Below are positions 23,521-35,845 of a DNA stretch of 64,000 bases, piece after piece. Each line of letters starts with the position of its first letter. The first letter of the stretch is position 1. This DNA comes from Amborella trichopoda (taxonomy: Eukaryota; Streptophyta; Magnoliopsida; Amborellales; Amborellaceae). The stretch spans positions 5,291,070 through 5,355,069 of the forward strand of contig NW_006498549.1 in the NCBI RefSeq assembly GCF_000471905.2, read 5' to 3'. The translations under genes were made by a program, and so were the position numbers. A model generated the notes under the pieces. The model did not search any database, was not told the origin of the DNA, and saw nothing but the letters and a program-made list of their open reading frames with translations.

Positions 23521-23526
<6 letters not shown>

Positions 23527-23564
<38 letters not shown>
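23527..23564. repeat. (CT)n microsatellite
   Basis: About 38 bp of uninterrupted CT dinucleotides. Confidence 0.95.
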
Positions 23565-23569
<5 letters not shown>

Positions 23570-25372
23570 CTTATGTCCTTTGATAACTTTTAGGGGGATC
23601 TTTGGGTTAGTGACACAGTTATAGGCTCAGTCATGTAACTCACTTTCCAAATCCTCTCGGAACTAAGGCTTCAAGCTTGATGTTTTTCCTTGTCTCTGGT
23701 AATACCTCTTAAGAGAGGTTACGACGGGAGGCTGTCCAATTTTATTTGAGTTGTCCCTTCACTTCTTCTACTTTACTTTCTTCTTTTTCTCACTTATAAA
23801 CAAAAATCTCATTAACTCATTCTTATTCTCTTCTTTCTTTTCTTTCTTATATATTGCTCTTACTACTCTACCCACAAAACTAGAACTATTAACCTATAAA
23901 GCACATCAAAGAGGAGTTAACATTAAGTAGATTTCATTAGCAGTTTTTCAGTGAGAGTCAAGGTGATGAATTGAGTTTACAAAGGGGGCCAAATTTAAAC
24001 CATGTTGCTGAATAGACATACGGCTTTCGTTCATTTATCTAAGAAGGCAGTAGCCCGACGTATCCCACAAACTCAACCGCGGAGTCCACCTCATCATTGT
24101 TTTAAAATCCTCTCATAGATGGACATACCTATTTAAACATGACACACAAGTCACACACGCACTAGTGAGATCAAGTGGCTGTTCGAAAGGGGGTCAATCG
24201 AACTCGGGTCCCTAAGAGAGCTCGAGCAAAGTAGATACAAGCCCGACCAAAAAAACTAGAATAAAATAAAATATAATGATTGAAATGAAAGAAATAAACT
24301 GTCAAAAAATGAAGACTGAAATGGAAGTTCTCACTTGAAGTTGGGCCTACTAGTCTGACAGTCGAGGTCGAAGCCTGGATTAGACCGTGGTTTTATGTTT
24401 TCAACTTTCCCGTCTTAAAAGAGATTCATTAGAATATTCACTTAAACTCGAGAAAAGTTTAGAATGGAGAAGGTTTCTTGTGATTAGGTTATGGGGCTTG
24501 AGATTAGATTTCTCTTGAAGGTTTTGGTTGAACATAGCTCCTTAGTCTCTCTTTTAAGGAGAGTTCACCTGGTTAAAAAGGATTGATAAATGTGTTTGTA
24601 ATGGCAAGAAATGGAGGACTAGAACTAGGGTTTGTGAGCCTATGTTAAGGTTAGGGTTATGACTTTGGTCTAGCTAGGGTTTCTCCAAAATTTTGAACCT
24701 AGGGTTTTCAAACTGAGCTTAATCATAGGCAAAACTTTCCATTTTTAACAGTTGGCAGACTCGCTAAAAGATCTAGGCCATTGATGGCTCACGATGCCAT
24801 ATGTGTCGCTTGTGATGTGAACAACGTCATTCCTTGAATTTTATTTTGAATAGTGCCGCCATGTGACACTTGCCTTGTATGTGATATTTCTATTAGATCT
24901 CATCCCTGAAATGGATTCACTACAATTAACCCTCTTCCCTTTTGAGTTCGAAAACCTATCAGTTTTAAGTCATTTAGTGATCCTAGAATATTTTCAAGAT
25001 ATTTCCTAGGGTATGCGGACTATGATTTATGGTGCACTATTATGGTCCCTAGAGGATTTTTAAACGTAAATTGGACTATTTTTTTATGAGAAATGGAAAA
25101 TTATTCCCCTAGGATTATGTAGTTAGGATTGATTGGGTCTACTCTCCAAGTTATCGAGTTTAGGACTTAGAAATGAAGACAATTTAGAAGCGGTGTCTAC
25201 AATAATATAATATTTCATTTTATTACACTAATTAAGAAGTTGGAGAGGTGGTAGAACACATAGTAGGTTTTTTTTATGCAAGAGGGTGATAGATGGAATC
25301 CCATTGGGAACATATTCTTTTTTTACAACTATTATGTTAAGGGCATTGATTTCATGTAACCGTTTATACAAA

Positions 25373-25852
25373 GCAGTGATTTTATGGAACGATTGTATCA
25401 TAGTATGATGCAACAACCTTCAAAAACCATGTTATGACCATTTGTTTGGTCCAAAATTCGAAATATGCTCTCTTTTCATTCTAATGAAAAATCGCAAAAA
25501 AGAAAAATTTTAAACGAACAATTAAAAGAGGTCGTCTATTTTTATAAGATGCTTAGATCTAAGTCTTAGAAGAATTTTTTTCCTTTTCAATTTTTTTAGA
25601 TGGTTTTATTATCATTTGATGAACAATGTGAAAAAGATAAAAATGATTTTGAGGTTGTAAAGGCTAAGATCTTAAAATTCACCAAATGATTTTGACCATA
25701 TATAGTCAAATTGAACCCTTTTTTTTTAGAATGATTATTGAGATGAAGAGAATGTGTGCACAAAATTTTAGGTCCTACAAATACCACAAATATGAATTTT
25801 TAGAAGTTCGGTTGCATCATACTATGATACAACCGTCGCATGAAATCACTGC
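25373..25852. mobile_element. MITE in unit A, absent from unit B
   Basis: Inverted arms of 42 bp (25373-25414 and 25811-25852) match at about 38 positions and share TTGTATCATAGTATGATGCA. Unit B lacks the whole segment and reads ACTATTATGTTAAAGTCTG then TACATTCAAC at that point, giving an empty site. The insert probably runs from about 25340 to 25880. No ORF. Family not assigned. Confidence 0.82.
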
Positions 25853-26820
25853 CCGTTTATATAATATAATTGTCCATTTTTGTACATTCAACAAATAGTG
25901 CAAGCTTACATATGAAAAATTGCACAACATTTTCATTTAAAGTATCAATACCATACTGAAAAATGATGATGTCATATGATAAGTACAATCATATGTCGAG
26001 GCTGTGTCTTTAAGAGTTGATATTTGTCAACATGTGACACCATCTTCTATATGGACTGTCGAGGTAACATTGACATTGGATTCAAATTTGGCATGCAAAC
26101 TCTTTACTCACTTCTCTTTTATAGTTACATTTTTTATTTTGCTGAACTTGACCCACACCTTTAAAAACACTCACAACTCCCTCAATACTTGAAGTAGTTG
26201 AATGAAATTTGATGATGAATGCTCTTAGGTCATTGTGTATGATGCCATGGAGCCAAAATGGTACAAACCGGTGGGGAAACAATGAAATAAAAAGAGGAAA
26301 TGATTGGTATATGAATCTCCAAAGTTCCAAGGGGTAATAAGTGATATTTTATGAAAATCACCCTAACAAACTTGCACTTTTGGAAAGTGAAGGGACAAAA
26401 AATTAATTATAAATCTATGGATTATCTAAAATATTACCAACCCATGTCCCATCTTTTTTCATGACGTTGACGTTGGCCATTTGCAAATGTTGGAAGTTTA
26501 GAGGCTTAGAGAGAGAAAGTACTTTTTAGAGAGTCTTCTCTAAAGAGAGAGAACCCCTAATTAAACCTTCAAGTCTCTCCAATCATAGAGAGGAAATTCC
26601 AAACAATATCCCAACCCTAAGCTACTTGGTTGATAGCCCAAGATAGTCCAAAATACACTTATAGAAGAGGAGAGAGAAATCCATATTCCAAAGGCATATT
26701 CTAAAAGAGGAGACTAGGCCACATTCTCTCAAGGCTCACGTTCATTGAGAGATAGAAAGGGAGGCTCATATTCCACCCTTAGAGATCTTTAGTGTTCCTT
26801 ATCTTGTTCGACTTCGTTAA

Positions 26821-27015
26821 TAGGATATAAGATGAGATAAAGTAGATTTAGACGGGCTGAGCATATGTAGCCGATCTAGTACAACACCTCTTAGTAGGTA
26901 CGAACGTTCAAGTAGAAGGCTAAAAAAGGATGAGGAGTAGGCCAAGAGGACGTGGTTAAAAGTAATGAGAAAATATATGGCAACTTATGACCTCACTTGA
27001 GGGTCTGACTTTTAA
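26821..27015 (+). mobile_element. RTE-type LINE 3' remnant (unit A)
   Basis: Decayed C-terminal region: RFRRAEHM-like start, then KRMRSRPRGRG-like and TWLKVMRKYMA, similar to the K-R-G-R-G-R-P-K-x-T-W-x-E-V-V-x-K-D-M block of plant RTE LINEs. Cut off before the GAT tail by the tandem-duplication junction. Confidence 0.65.
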
Positions 27016-29325
27016 TGACTGAAATGAAAGAAATAAACTACAAAAAAAGAAGACTAAAATGGAAGTTCACACTTGAAGTTGGGCCTACTAGTCTGACAGT
27101 CGAGGTCGAAGCCTGGATTAGACCGTGGTTTTATGTTTTCAACTTCGCCATCTTAAACGAGATACATTAGAATATTGAATTAAACTTGTGATTAAAGTTT
27201 TGGATGGAGAAGGATTCTTGTGCTTGGATTACGGGGCTTAGGATTAGATTCTCTTGAAGGTTTAGCTCGAACATAGTTCCTTAGTCTCTCGTTTAAGGAG
27301 AGTTAACCTAGTAAAAAAGATTGACAAATGTGTTTGTAATGGCAAGAAATGGAGGACTAGAACTAGGGTATGTGAGCCTAGGTTAGGCTCACTAAAAGAT
27401 CTAGGCCATTGACAGCTCACGATGCCATATGTGTCGCTTGTGATGCGAACCACGTCGTTCCTTGCATTTTTGTTTGAATTTTGTCGCCACGTGACACTTG
27501 CCTTGTATATGATATTTCTATTAGATTTCATGCCTGAAATGGATCCAGTACAATTAACCCTAGTTTTCTTCCCTTTTGAGTTTGAAAACCTGTTATTTTT
27601 AAGTGATTCTAGAATATTTTCAATATATTTACTAGGGTATGTAGACTATGATTTATGGTCCACTGTTATGGTCCCTAGTGGATTTTTTAGAGCTAACTTG
27701 GACTATTTTCTTATGTGAAATGGGAAATTATTTCCCTAGGATTATGTAATTAGGATTGATTGGGTCTAGTCACTAAGTTTTGACTTTAGGACCTAGAAAT
27801 GAAGCCAATTTAGATGCGATATCTACAATATTATAATATTTCATTTTTATTACAATAATTAAGTAGTTGAAGAGGTGGTAGACCACATAGTAATTATTTT
27901 GCACTAAGATGGTGATAGTTGGAATCCCATTGGAAGCATATTCTTTTTTTAGAGCTATTATTTTAAAGTCTGTAGATTCAAATCCCATTGGGAGCATATT
28001 CTTTTTTTACAACTATTATGTTAAAGTCTGTACATTCAACAACTTATGGTGCAAGCTCGACCATTTGGAATATAATTTAGTATTACATATGAAAAATTAC
28101 GCGACATTTTCATTTAAAGTATCAATACCATATTGGAAAATGATGATATCATATGATAAGCACAATCACATGTCGAGGTTGTCTTTAAGCGTTGATACAT
28201 GTCAACATGTGACACCAGCTTCTACTTGGAGTGTCGAGGTAACACTGACCTTGAATTCAAATTTGGCATGCAAACTCTTTACTCACCTCTCTTTCCATCA
28301 ATATAAGATTTGCCATCTTTCCTTTGAAGGTTAGGGAAATTTTTGAAGTCCATTTATAGTTACATTTTTTATTTTGCTGAAATTGATCCACGCCCATAAA
28401 AACACTCACAACTCCCTCAATACTTGAAGTAGTTGAATGAAATTTGATGATGAATACTCTTAGGTCATTGTGTATGATGCCATGGAGCCAAAATGGTACA
28501 AACCGGTGGGGAAACAATGAAATAAAAAGAGGAAATGATTGGTATATGAATGTCCAAAGTTTCAAGTGGTAATAAGTGATATTTTATGCAAATCACCCTT
28601 ACAAACTTGCACTTTTGGAAAGTGATGGGACAGAAATTTAATTATAGATCCATGGATTATCTAAAATATTATCAACCCATGTTCTTGCCCATTTCATGGT
28701 CTTGACATTGGCCATTTACAAATGTTGGAAGTTTGAGAGGCTTAGAGAGAGAAAATACTTTCTAGAGAGTATTCTTTAAAGAGAGAAAACCCTAATTAAA
28801 CCCTCAAGTACCTCCAATCATAGAGAGGAAATTCCAATCAATATCCCAACCCTAAGGTACTTAGTTTATAAGCCCAAGGTAGACCAAAACACACTTATAG
28901 AGGAGGATAGAGAAATCCACATTCGGAAGACATAATCTAAAAGAGGAGACAAGGCCAAACACTCTGAAGGCTCACATTCATTGAGAGATAGAAAGGGAGG
29001 CTCATATTTCACCCTTAGAGATCTTTAGTATTCCTTACCCTGCTCGGCTTCAATTTGCCAATAGGTTATAAGATGAGATAAAATAGACTTAGATGGGTTG
29101 GGCATATGCAGCAAACCCAATACAACACATGTTAGTAGGTGCGAGTTGGTTCAAGTAAAAAGCTAAAAAACCACAAAGAGTAGGTCTAAAAAGTCATGGT
29201 TAGAAGTAGTGAGAAAAGATATGACAACTTATAGCTTCACCGGGAGGTATGACTTTTAATAAAATAGAATGGTGGACTAGAATTCGTATAGCCGACCTGA
29301 TGATGAAGATGATAATGAAGATATA
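27016..29325. repeat. Tandem duplication, unit B
   Basis: Second copy, starting AATGACTGAAATGAAAGAAA directly where unit A's RTE remnant is cut off. It keeps a longer RTE 3' end than A, including the GATGATGAAGATG tail. That fits a duplication whose breakpoint lay inside the RTE remnant. The open frames here are shared with unit A and look non-coding. Confidence 0.88.
29061..29325 (+). mobile_element. RTE-type LINE 3' remnant with GAT tail (unit B)
   Basis: Reads DLDGLGHMQ, then SWLEVVRKDM in one frame, then NKIEWWTRIRIADL, like the RTE ending D-R-A-x-W-R-x-R-I-H-V-A-D-P, followed by TGATGATGAAGATGATAATG. The copia element below is inserted at the end of this tail. Confidence 0.78.
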
Positions 29326-29899
29326 TGTTGGAAAAATACGGTCCAACGACCGAAGCGGAAAAAAAATAAAATAATCGAAAATCAAGTATCATACTTGAGT
29401 GCTCACACAACAAATGTGGAGATGAATGATCAACTCACGTAGGCACGTTCGACAACTACTAGAGTTGTCGAAATCAATTCCATACCGCAAATCTCAAGCA
29501 AGGTGGAAACTCATGAACACTTAAACAGATGCGATAAGAGCAGTCTAAACTCGACTTTCATACACAACTCTTTATCACTCAGGGCCGGATCTCCTCTTAG
29601 ATCTCAAATGGGAGGCGAATTGTATTCTCTCTCACACTTTTTCTCTATCTCTCAAATGAGCTCTCACACCATTCTTGTGTGTGTCGTAGTATTTATGGAG
29701 ACCTCCACCCCTCCCCCTTTTATAATGAGAAAAAATGTCATCTCATGAAGATGTGTAACCTCATGAAGAGGTATAACCCCCTCATGAAGAGTTGTAACCT
29801 AACATTTGCCCACCTCCCTTCATGTTGTAAGCCAAACATGAATGGAGTGTGGTCTACTTGAGTGTTCCCTCACACTAGGGATGCACCCTCATGTCTACA
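29326..29899 (-). repeat. Copia 3' LTR
   Basis: 574 bp. Same TATAAAAG box (29724-29717). Its left end abuts the ATATA target duplication in the RTE tail. Confidence 0.93.
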
Positions 29900-29911
29900 T
29901 CTCCCACTCAT
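29900..29911 (-). other. Copia polypurine tract
   Basis: GAGTGGGAGA on the - strand directly before the 3' LTR, the usual priming site for plus-strand synthesis. Confidence 0.85.
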
Positions 29912-30900
29912 CCAGTATGTGGGAGGGTTATATGCCCAAACAAGAGTTATCGCTCATTATCGCATCATGAGTATTCTTTCATATAAAGAGAAAAATGCCG
30001 TGTGCGGCCTACTAGAGCGAACATTCTGTTAGAGAGAACCATATCAAGTTTCCAACCAATTGACATGGAACACCTCATCTCTCCAATACCTGCAAAACAA
30101 AAAAACTGCTCCACTTGCCTTAGACCTTTGACCACACCGGACTAAGTTCTCAACTAATCCCTCATGTGCTCAGGTCAAAAGATTACCTAGCCTAATCGTA
30201 CACAATCACTGTCAATGCACGTGTAATGTGTATTGTTTTCTTGTGGTATCAAATGGTCTTCCCTTATAACATATATTATTCTACTCTGACCCCGACCATT
30301 GTCTCATCAATGTCCCAAACGAGTCTTATACTTGACCCTAAGAGTACATGCTAACGTGAATGATCGAAGTAAAGTTTCCTAATGCAGTCTAAGGTCCATA
30401 AGGGCATCATAGGTTACCAACTTATTAGCCTTGCACTGTGGAAAAAAAAAAGGAACATGATCTTCTTTTTCCACACAAGTAGATGATCTTCTTGCACTGT
30501 CGAAATCAACACCATGCAGGTCATTGTCTTTTCACAGCCATGCAACTGGTCGCCACCTAGCGCCCCACAGTCACATCTATGTGTCAACTTGAACATCCTT
30601 GATGTTCATCCCTAGCTACTTACAGGTTATATGATCTTCAGGATGTCAATTTGAACTGATCATGTCAATTCCGTTATGGAATCTCATCTCAAACCCTTGG
30701 TTGAGGCAATAAATATACCACGTGTATATCTCATCCTCTAATATCCCTGAAATTGAGGGTAGCTCATGCGAGTAGTGAGCTTTAGCCTGCCAATAAATTA
30801 AATGATAATCTCTGCTGTGTGTGAATTAAAGTGCACAAATAATCCATCATAACACAAAATAACATCCATATTTCTTATAATAGTGTACCAATATCCTCTA
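29912..30900 (-). other. Copia 3' non-coding region
   Basis: Between the end of RNase H and the polypurine tract. No further domain was seen; the short open frame at 30596-30414 is not recognisable. Confidence 0.6.
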
Positions 30901-30903
30901 AAC

Positions 30904-31330
30904 TCATAGGATCTTGAGGCCCATGGTTCTTACATGAGTCTGATATGCAGCCCTGACAATTGCCCTAGTCAAGGGATTCGCCACCATTTCAGTTGTAGGA
31001 ATATGAGTTAACACCACCTGTTTATGTGCAATAATGTATCGAATATAGTGATGTCTAACATCAATATGTTTTGACTTTTCATGATACTTTGGGTCTTTTG
31101 CAAAAGTAAGTACCGTTGTATTATCACAGAATACAGTGACAGACTCATTACTAATCACGACAACACCCAAGTTCCTTAAGAATCTTCTCAACCATATGGC
31201 GTCTTGTACTGCTCCACAATAAGCAATGTATTTAGACTCTATAGTGGAGAGAGCGACACATGACTGCTTCTTGCTACACCATGAGACCGCCGCTTCCTAG
31301 CAAGAAGACATAACCTGAAGTCGATTTATG
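30904..31330 (-). pseudogene. Copia RNase H
   Basis: About 31290-31190 reads VSWCSKKQSCVALSTIESKY (catalytic Glu in the S-T-x-E-S-x-Y block), then IWLRRFLRNLG. Next comes VTVFCDNTTVLTFAKDP (catalytic Asp in C-D-N) and HEKSKHIDVRHHYIR. The last 95 codons are open; a frameshift lies upstream near 31310. Confidence 0.9.
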
Positions 31331-31344
31331 CTCATCTAGATCTG

Positions 31345-32845
31345 CTGCCTAATTAGCATTACTATATCCCCATAATCCCAAATCGGTTCTTTGGAAACAT
31401 AGCATTTGACTCGAGGTTCCCCGAAGGTATTGAAAAATCCTCTTCACTGCTTGCGAATGACCTTGTCCTGGATTACTCTGGTATTGGCTAACGAGACCCA
31501 CTACATAGGCAATATCTGGACACATGCAGAGCATTACGTACATCAAACTACCAACTGCACTTGCATACGAGACACGAGACATTTTGTTCCTCTCAGCTTC
31601 TGTCTGCGGGCACATGTCAAGATTTATAGTATGCCCTTTCTCAACTAGAGTATTTATGGGTTTCGAGTCTTGTATATGGAATCGCTCAAGAATCCTTTGG
31701 ATATATGTTTCTTGTGATATAGTAAGAAACCTTTGAGAGCGATTTTGATGTATCTTAACACCGAGTATGTAACTCGCCTCACCCATGTCCTTCATCTCAA
31801 ATTTAGAGGACAACTACTCCTTCGTAGGACCAATTGCTCCAGGTCATTCCCAGCTAATAGAATATCATCAACATATAAATATAATATCTTTATGCTTTTC
31901 TTATACTTTGTAATGTATACATAATGGTCTTCTTGAAGCATTTTAAAACCATAAGTTATTAGAAGCCTATGAAATTTGATATATCATTTTCTTGATGATT
32001 GTTTAAGATCATATATGGATTTCTTGAGCTTGCACACTTTGCGCTCAGGGCCAGAGGCTACAAAACCTTTAGGTTGCTCCATATTAGATATCTTTCATCA
32101 AGACACCATTTAGAAAAGCAGTATTTACATCCACTTGAAAGAGTTCCAGGTCCATATGTGTGACGATTGCTAGGATTAGGTGAATCGAGATCATTCTCAT
32201 CGCCGGGGAGATTGTCTCATCGTAGTCCACTCCCTCAACTTGGGTGAACCCTTTCATCACTAAATGAACTTTATACTTATCTATAGTTCCATCTGCCTTC
32301 ATCTTGATTTTCAAGACCTAATTGTTTTCAATTAATCTTCTATTAGGCGGTAGATCCACAAGTTCCCAGACTTGATTCAACTCCATAAAACTAAGCTCAT
32401 CTTTCATAGCAGACATCCACTGGTCCACAGCAAGAGAATTCAAGGTCTCTTGGAACGAGCTAGGCTTATCAGCATCAAGTGAAATGCACGTGAGACCCTT
32501 TACTTCGAAGTGTCTATGAGGAACATTCCCACGTTGACTTTTTTGAAGTTCAACCTGTGATCCACTCTCAATAGGTGTCACTAGCATGGTCGATGACTCA
32601 ATATGGGTCATATGCTCATTCTCAACCAGTGACTCACTCTCACTATCATTGACAATCATGGGAAGACTCCCACTATTACCCTCAAGTGAAGGAACTATCT
32701 CAACGTCTATATGAGATTCAAGCTCTTCATAGAGCTCTTCAGATATACGAGACCGCTTCCTGTTAGAGAATTTTGTCTTTATAAAATCTACATCGCGAGA
32801 TTCTATTACTTTCATTCCACCACCATCATGTTTTTGAAAGAACAC
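31345..32845 (-). pseudogene. Copia reverse transcriptase
   Basis: 32845-32318 is open: linker, then DQWMSAMKDELSFMELNQVW and ELVDLPPNRR. After a stop comes KADGTIDKYKVHLVMKGFTQ and VDYDETISPAMRM, then LFQVDVNTAFLNG with the first catalytic Asp kept. YVDD is at 31875-31864 (LYVDDILLAGN) but in a different frame from the next open stretch (31813-31349), which holds FEMKDMGEASYILGV and the connection region with VGSLMYVML and RYLRGTSSQM-like sequence. At least one stop and one frameshift. Confidence 0.92.
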
Positions 32846-32989
32846 ATATTCCTTCGAGTGCTCAGAATATCTGATAAAAATGTATTTGAGAGACCGCTTG
32901 TCTAGTTTTCCTATATATTGAGAATGGATGTGAACATGTGCAGCTGACCCTCAAAGATGTAAATGAGAAAGATCTAGCTTTTTACTTAT

Positions 32990-33640
32990 CTATAATTCAT
33001 ATGGGGTATTGGGAACGGATTTTGATGGCACTATGTTTAAGACATATATCACAGTGAGGAGTGCATCTTCCCAAAATGATATTGGGAGGTTGGCGCGAGC
33101 CAGCATAGACATCATCATGTCCAACATAGTACGATTCCTTCTTTCTACAACACCATTTTGTTGCGGAGTGTAAGACATAGTCTCTTGTCTTTGGATTCCC
33201 TTAATCTCATAAAGCTTCTTAAATTGATAAGATAAGTATTCTCGTCATCGATCAGTACAAAGAACCTTAATTCTTCCGTTCAACTGATTTTCAGCCTCTA
33301 ACATAAAATGGCTAAAGCAATCTATTGCTTGCGCTTTATACGAGGTTAGGTATTCATATCCATAGCGAGAACTATCATTGATAAATGTGATAAAATAACG
33401 GGAACCGTCATGGGGCATCTCATTAAATGGACCACAAATGTTAGAATGTCTTATGTCTAAAAGACTGATTACTCTTTTTGCTTTAGGAAATGACATTCTA
33501 GTTGATTTTCCAGCTATACATAATTCACAGATAGGTAGGTCTATTTTGTATAAAGGCAACAATCATTCTTTGGTTAACCGGATCATCCTATCTTTTCCTA
33601 TATGAGCAAGCCTAGCATGCCACATTATGGAGTTATATAT
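32990..33640 (-). pseudogene. Copia GAG-pre-integrase and integrase
   Basis: WHARLAHIGKDRM, then ICELCIAGKSTR, gives the HHCC zinc-binding pre-integrase. The catalytic core follows: RHSNICGPF (the first Asp of the DDE triad reads Asn), FITFINDSSRYGYEYL, VLCTDR then a stop (second Asp kept), and [16 protein letters not shown] (the Glu kept). Another stop (TGA) lies at about 33565. The enzyme would insert element DNA into the genome; this copy cannot. Confidence 0.9.
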
Positions 33641-34099
33641 AATAGAAGAGGTGAAAAAGGATGACGATGTCATATAAGTAGAAGGAAGGAAAAAATTAAT
33701 ATTATTATTATCCAAAATAAATAAGTCATTAAATATCTGGCTATAACAGTGAAAACCATCTGGAATTGTAAAGGTAACATAATTAAGTATGAAACTGATT
33801 AAGCAACCATCTCTAACTAAACATGAACTGAAATCAAACTTTGTCTCATTGCGAGAGCATAAAGGATGTCATGGAGAAGAAGGGTCCGTTCACTTTGGAA
33901 TAAGAGTTGGTAAGTTCCAACCCCTAGTACAACCTCTTATGCGCAATTCCCCATAATGATCTTCTGACTTCCAACCGATAAAGTTTGGAGCTCAAGAAAC
34001 CCTTCTTGATCCCTTGCTATGCCCTGTTACTCTTGAATCCACAATCGACCCAGTAAATTGTGAATGAGCAACAAGCAACAGAGTGCAAACATTTGCATA

Positions 34100-34940
34100 G
34101 CTCAGGAAATCAGTTCGTATCTTTCTAGGTTCAGGACATTCACGTGCATAATGGTCATTCTTCTCGTAATTGTAGCAAATTATTTCAAATTTGTCCCTTG
34201 TGCGCCTCCCGCTTCTATGCTTGGCCTTTTTCTTTTCCTCAGCCTCTTACTTAGGTTGCTCCGTCCTTTGAGGTGCCTCATTCCTAAACTTACCTCGAGG
34301 TTTACGGCCTCGAGGCCTACTAGATTGAGCAATTAGAGCGGTTCTAGCTCTAGAAGATGCACAGAACTCAACCTCTATCTTAAGGTGATGAGAAAGTTGA
34401 GAAAAAGTTGTTATAACTTCATTAAGCAGCATCAATGACTTTATGTTTTCTCAAGATTCTGAAAGTGACCGAAGCATTCCGAGCATTTGTTGCTCGTGAT
34501 TGAGTTTGTTTCCAACTGCCTCTAAGTCACGTATCATTTGCGACATTTTTCGGACATTGTCTGCCATTGACACATTTGAAGGCATTTGATATGTCTCAAA
34601 AGCCATCGATAAGGCTCGTAACCGAGCAGCAGAAGTGTCAGCATACTTCTGCTGAAGCGTATCCCACATGGCCTTCGTCGTGGTGAATCCCTCGAATTTA
34701 CGAATGAGGTCATCAACCATAGCACTTAGCAAAGTAAAGCGAGTGCTACGGTCGACATTGTCTCATGCCTCATATTCACCGACAAGTTCTTCAGTGACAC
34801 CTTGTTCAGGTTTTTGCTCAATGGTAGTTAGGTGTTCAAGTGTACGTTGCTTGTAATCAATACAAAGTTTCTTTCTTGGATCTAGTATCTCAAATACCTC
34901 ACAGTTTGCAAGCAGTACACCTTTCTAGATGCACTCCCAC
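34100..34940 (-). pseudogene. Copia gag region
   Basis: 34732-34451 is open: KFEGFTTTKAMWDTLQQKYA, LRALSMAFETYQM, VRKMSQMIRDLEAVGNKL, HEQQMLGMLRSL, typical of copia gag (UBN2-like). A TGA then interrupts (SES-stop-EN). After 34435 comes an Arg-rich stretch (RPRGRKPRGKF) and a zinc knuckle CYNYEKNDHYAREC near 34176-34138 whose second cysteine is tyrosine (TAC). A TAA separates the two parts. Confidence 0.85.
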
Positions 34941-35242
34941 TAAAAAAAAAGCTTTTTTTATGCAGCCTTGACATGCCAAAAAAAAAGAGTAAAGCCTACC
35001 ATTCATGGCTTAGCATATGAGGCCTATCAAGATTAGTTAGCCATGATCCTCATGGTCTAGAATGCCTCGACTTGCATAAACCATGCATCAGGCCAATACG
35101 ACTATGAAGATTGTATAATGCACATGCCTATGGTTTTAATATAACCATTATGTGCACTTTGCAACATCATGGGCCAACCATAGCTAGCCTTCATAAGTAC
35201 GGCGGGAACAATAATGCGGGTACAATTGGGAACTCGGTTCTA

Positions 35243-35259
35243 CGATGGCTCTGATACTA
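35243..35259 (-). other. Copia primer-binding site (initiator Met tRNA)
   Basis: Two bases inside the 5' LTR the - strand reads TAGTATCAGAGCCATCG. It matches the standard TGGTATCAGAGC site that pairs with the 3' end of plant initiator methionine tRNA, apart from one G to A change near the start. Confidence 0.92.
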
Positions 35260-35260
35260 A

Positions 35261-35840
35261 TGTTGAAAAAATGGTCCAATGACTAAAGCGGAAGCAAAAT
35301 AAAATATCTGAAAATCAAGTATCATACCTGAGTGCTCACACAACAACTTTGGTGAACAAATATGGAGAGGTATGATCAACTCACGTAGGCACGTTCGAAT
35401 ACTACTAGAGTTGCTGAAATCAATATCACATCGCAAATCCCGAGCGAGGTGGAAACTCACAACACTCCAACAGATGTGATAGGAACAATCCAAACTCGAC
35501 TCTCACGCACAACTCTTTTTCACTTAGGGCCGGATCTCTACTTAGATCTTAAATGGGAGGGGGATTGTACTCTCTCTCATACTTTTTCTCTATCTCTCAA
35601 GAAGAGCTCTCACACCTTTCTTGTGTGTGTTGTAGTGTTTATGAAGATCTCCACCCCTCCCCCTTTTATAATGAGAGAAAGTGTCATCTTATGAAGATGT
35701 GTAACCTCATGAAGTGATGTAACCCTCTCATCAAGAGGTGTAACATTTCCCTACCTTCCTTCATGTTGTAAGTCAAACATGAAGGGAGTGTGGTCCACTT
35801 GGGTGTTCCCTCTTACTATGGATGCACCCTCATGTCTGCA
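35261..35840 (-). repeat. Copia 5' LTR
   Basis: 580 bp ending next to the primer-binding site. Contains a TATA box on the - strand (TATAAAAG, 35670-35663) followed by GGGGGAGGGG. It aligns along its length with 29326-29899. Confidence 0.93.
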
Positions 35841-35845
35841 ATATA

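Larger units (their letters stand above)
24276..27015. repeat. Tandem duplication, unit A
   Basis: Begins AATGATTGAAATGAAAGAAA and continues as a diverged copy of the adjacent unit B, sharing GTTGGGCCTACTAGTCTGAC, CTCACGATGCCATATGTGTC, ATGGAGCCAAAATGGTACAA and the terminal RTE remnant. It differs from B by substitutions and several indels, including a MITE (25373-25852) absent from B. No functional gene seen. Confidence 0.88.
29326..35840 (-). mobile_element. Complete Ty1/copia LTR retrotransposon, coding-dead
   Basis: 6515 bp, read right to left. LTRs are 35261-35840 (5', 580 bp) and 29326-29899 (3', 574 bp); both start TGTTG and end CTRCA on the + strand. Target duplication ATATA is perfect (29321-29325 and 35841-35845). 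A primer-binding site and polypurine tract sit at the expected positions. Domain order is gag, GAG-pre-integrase, integrase, RT, RNase H, which is the copia order. All coding parts carry stops and shifts, and key residues are lost in the gag zinc knuckle and the integrase. The LTRs differ at many positions, so the insertion is old. Confidence 0.95.
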
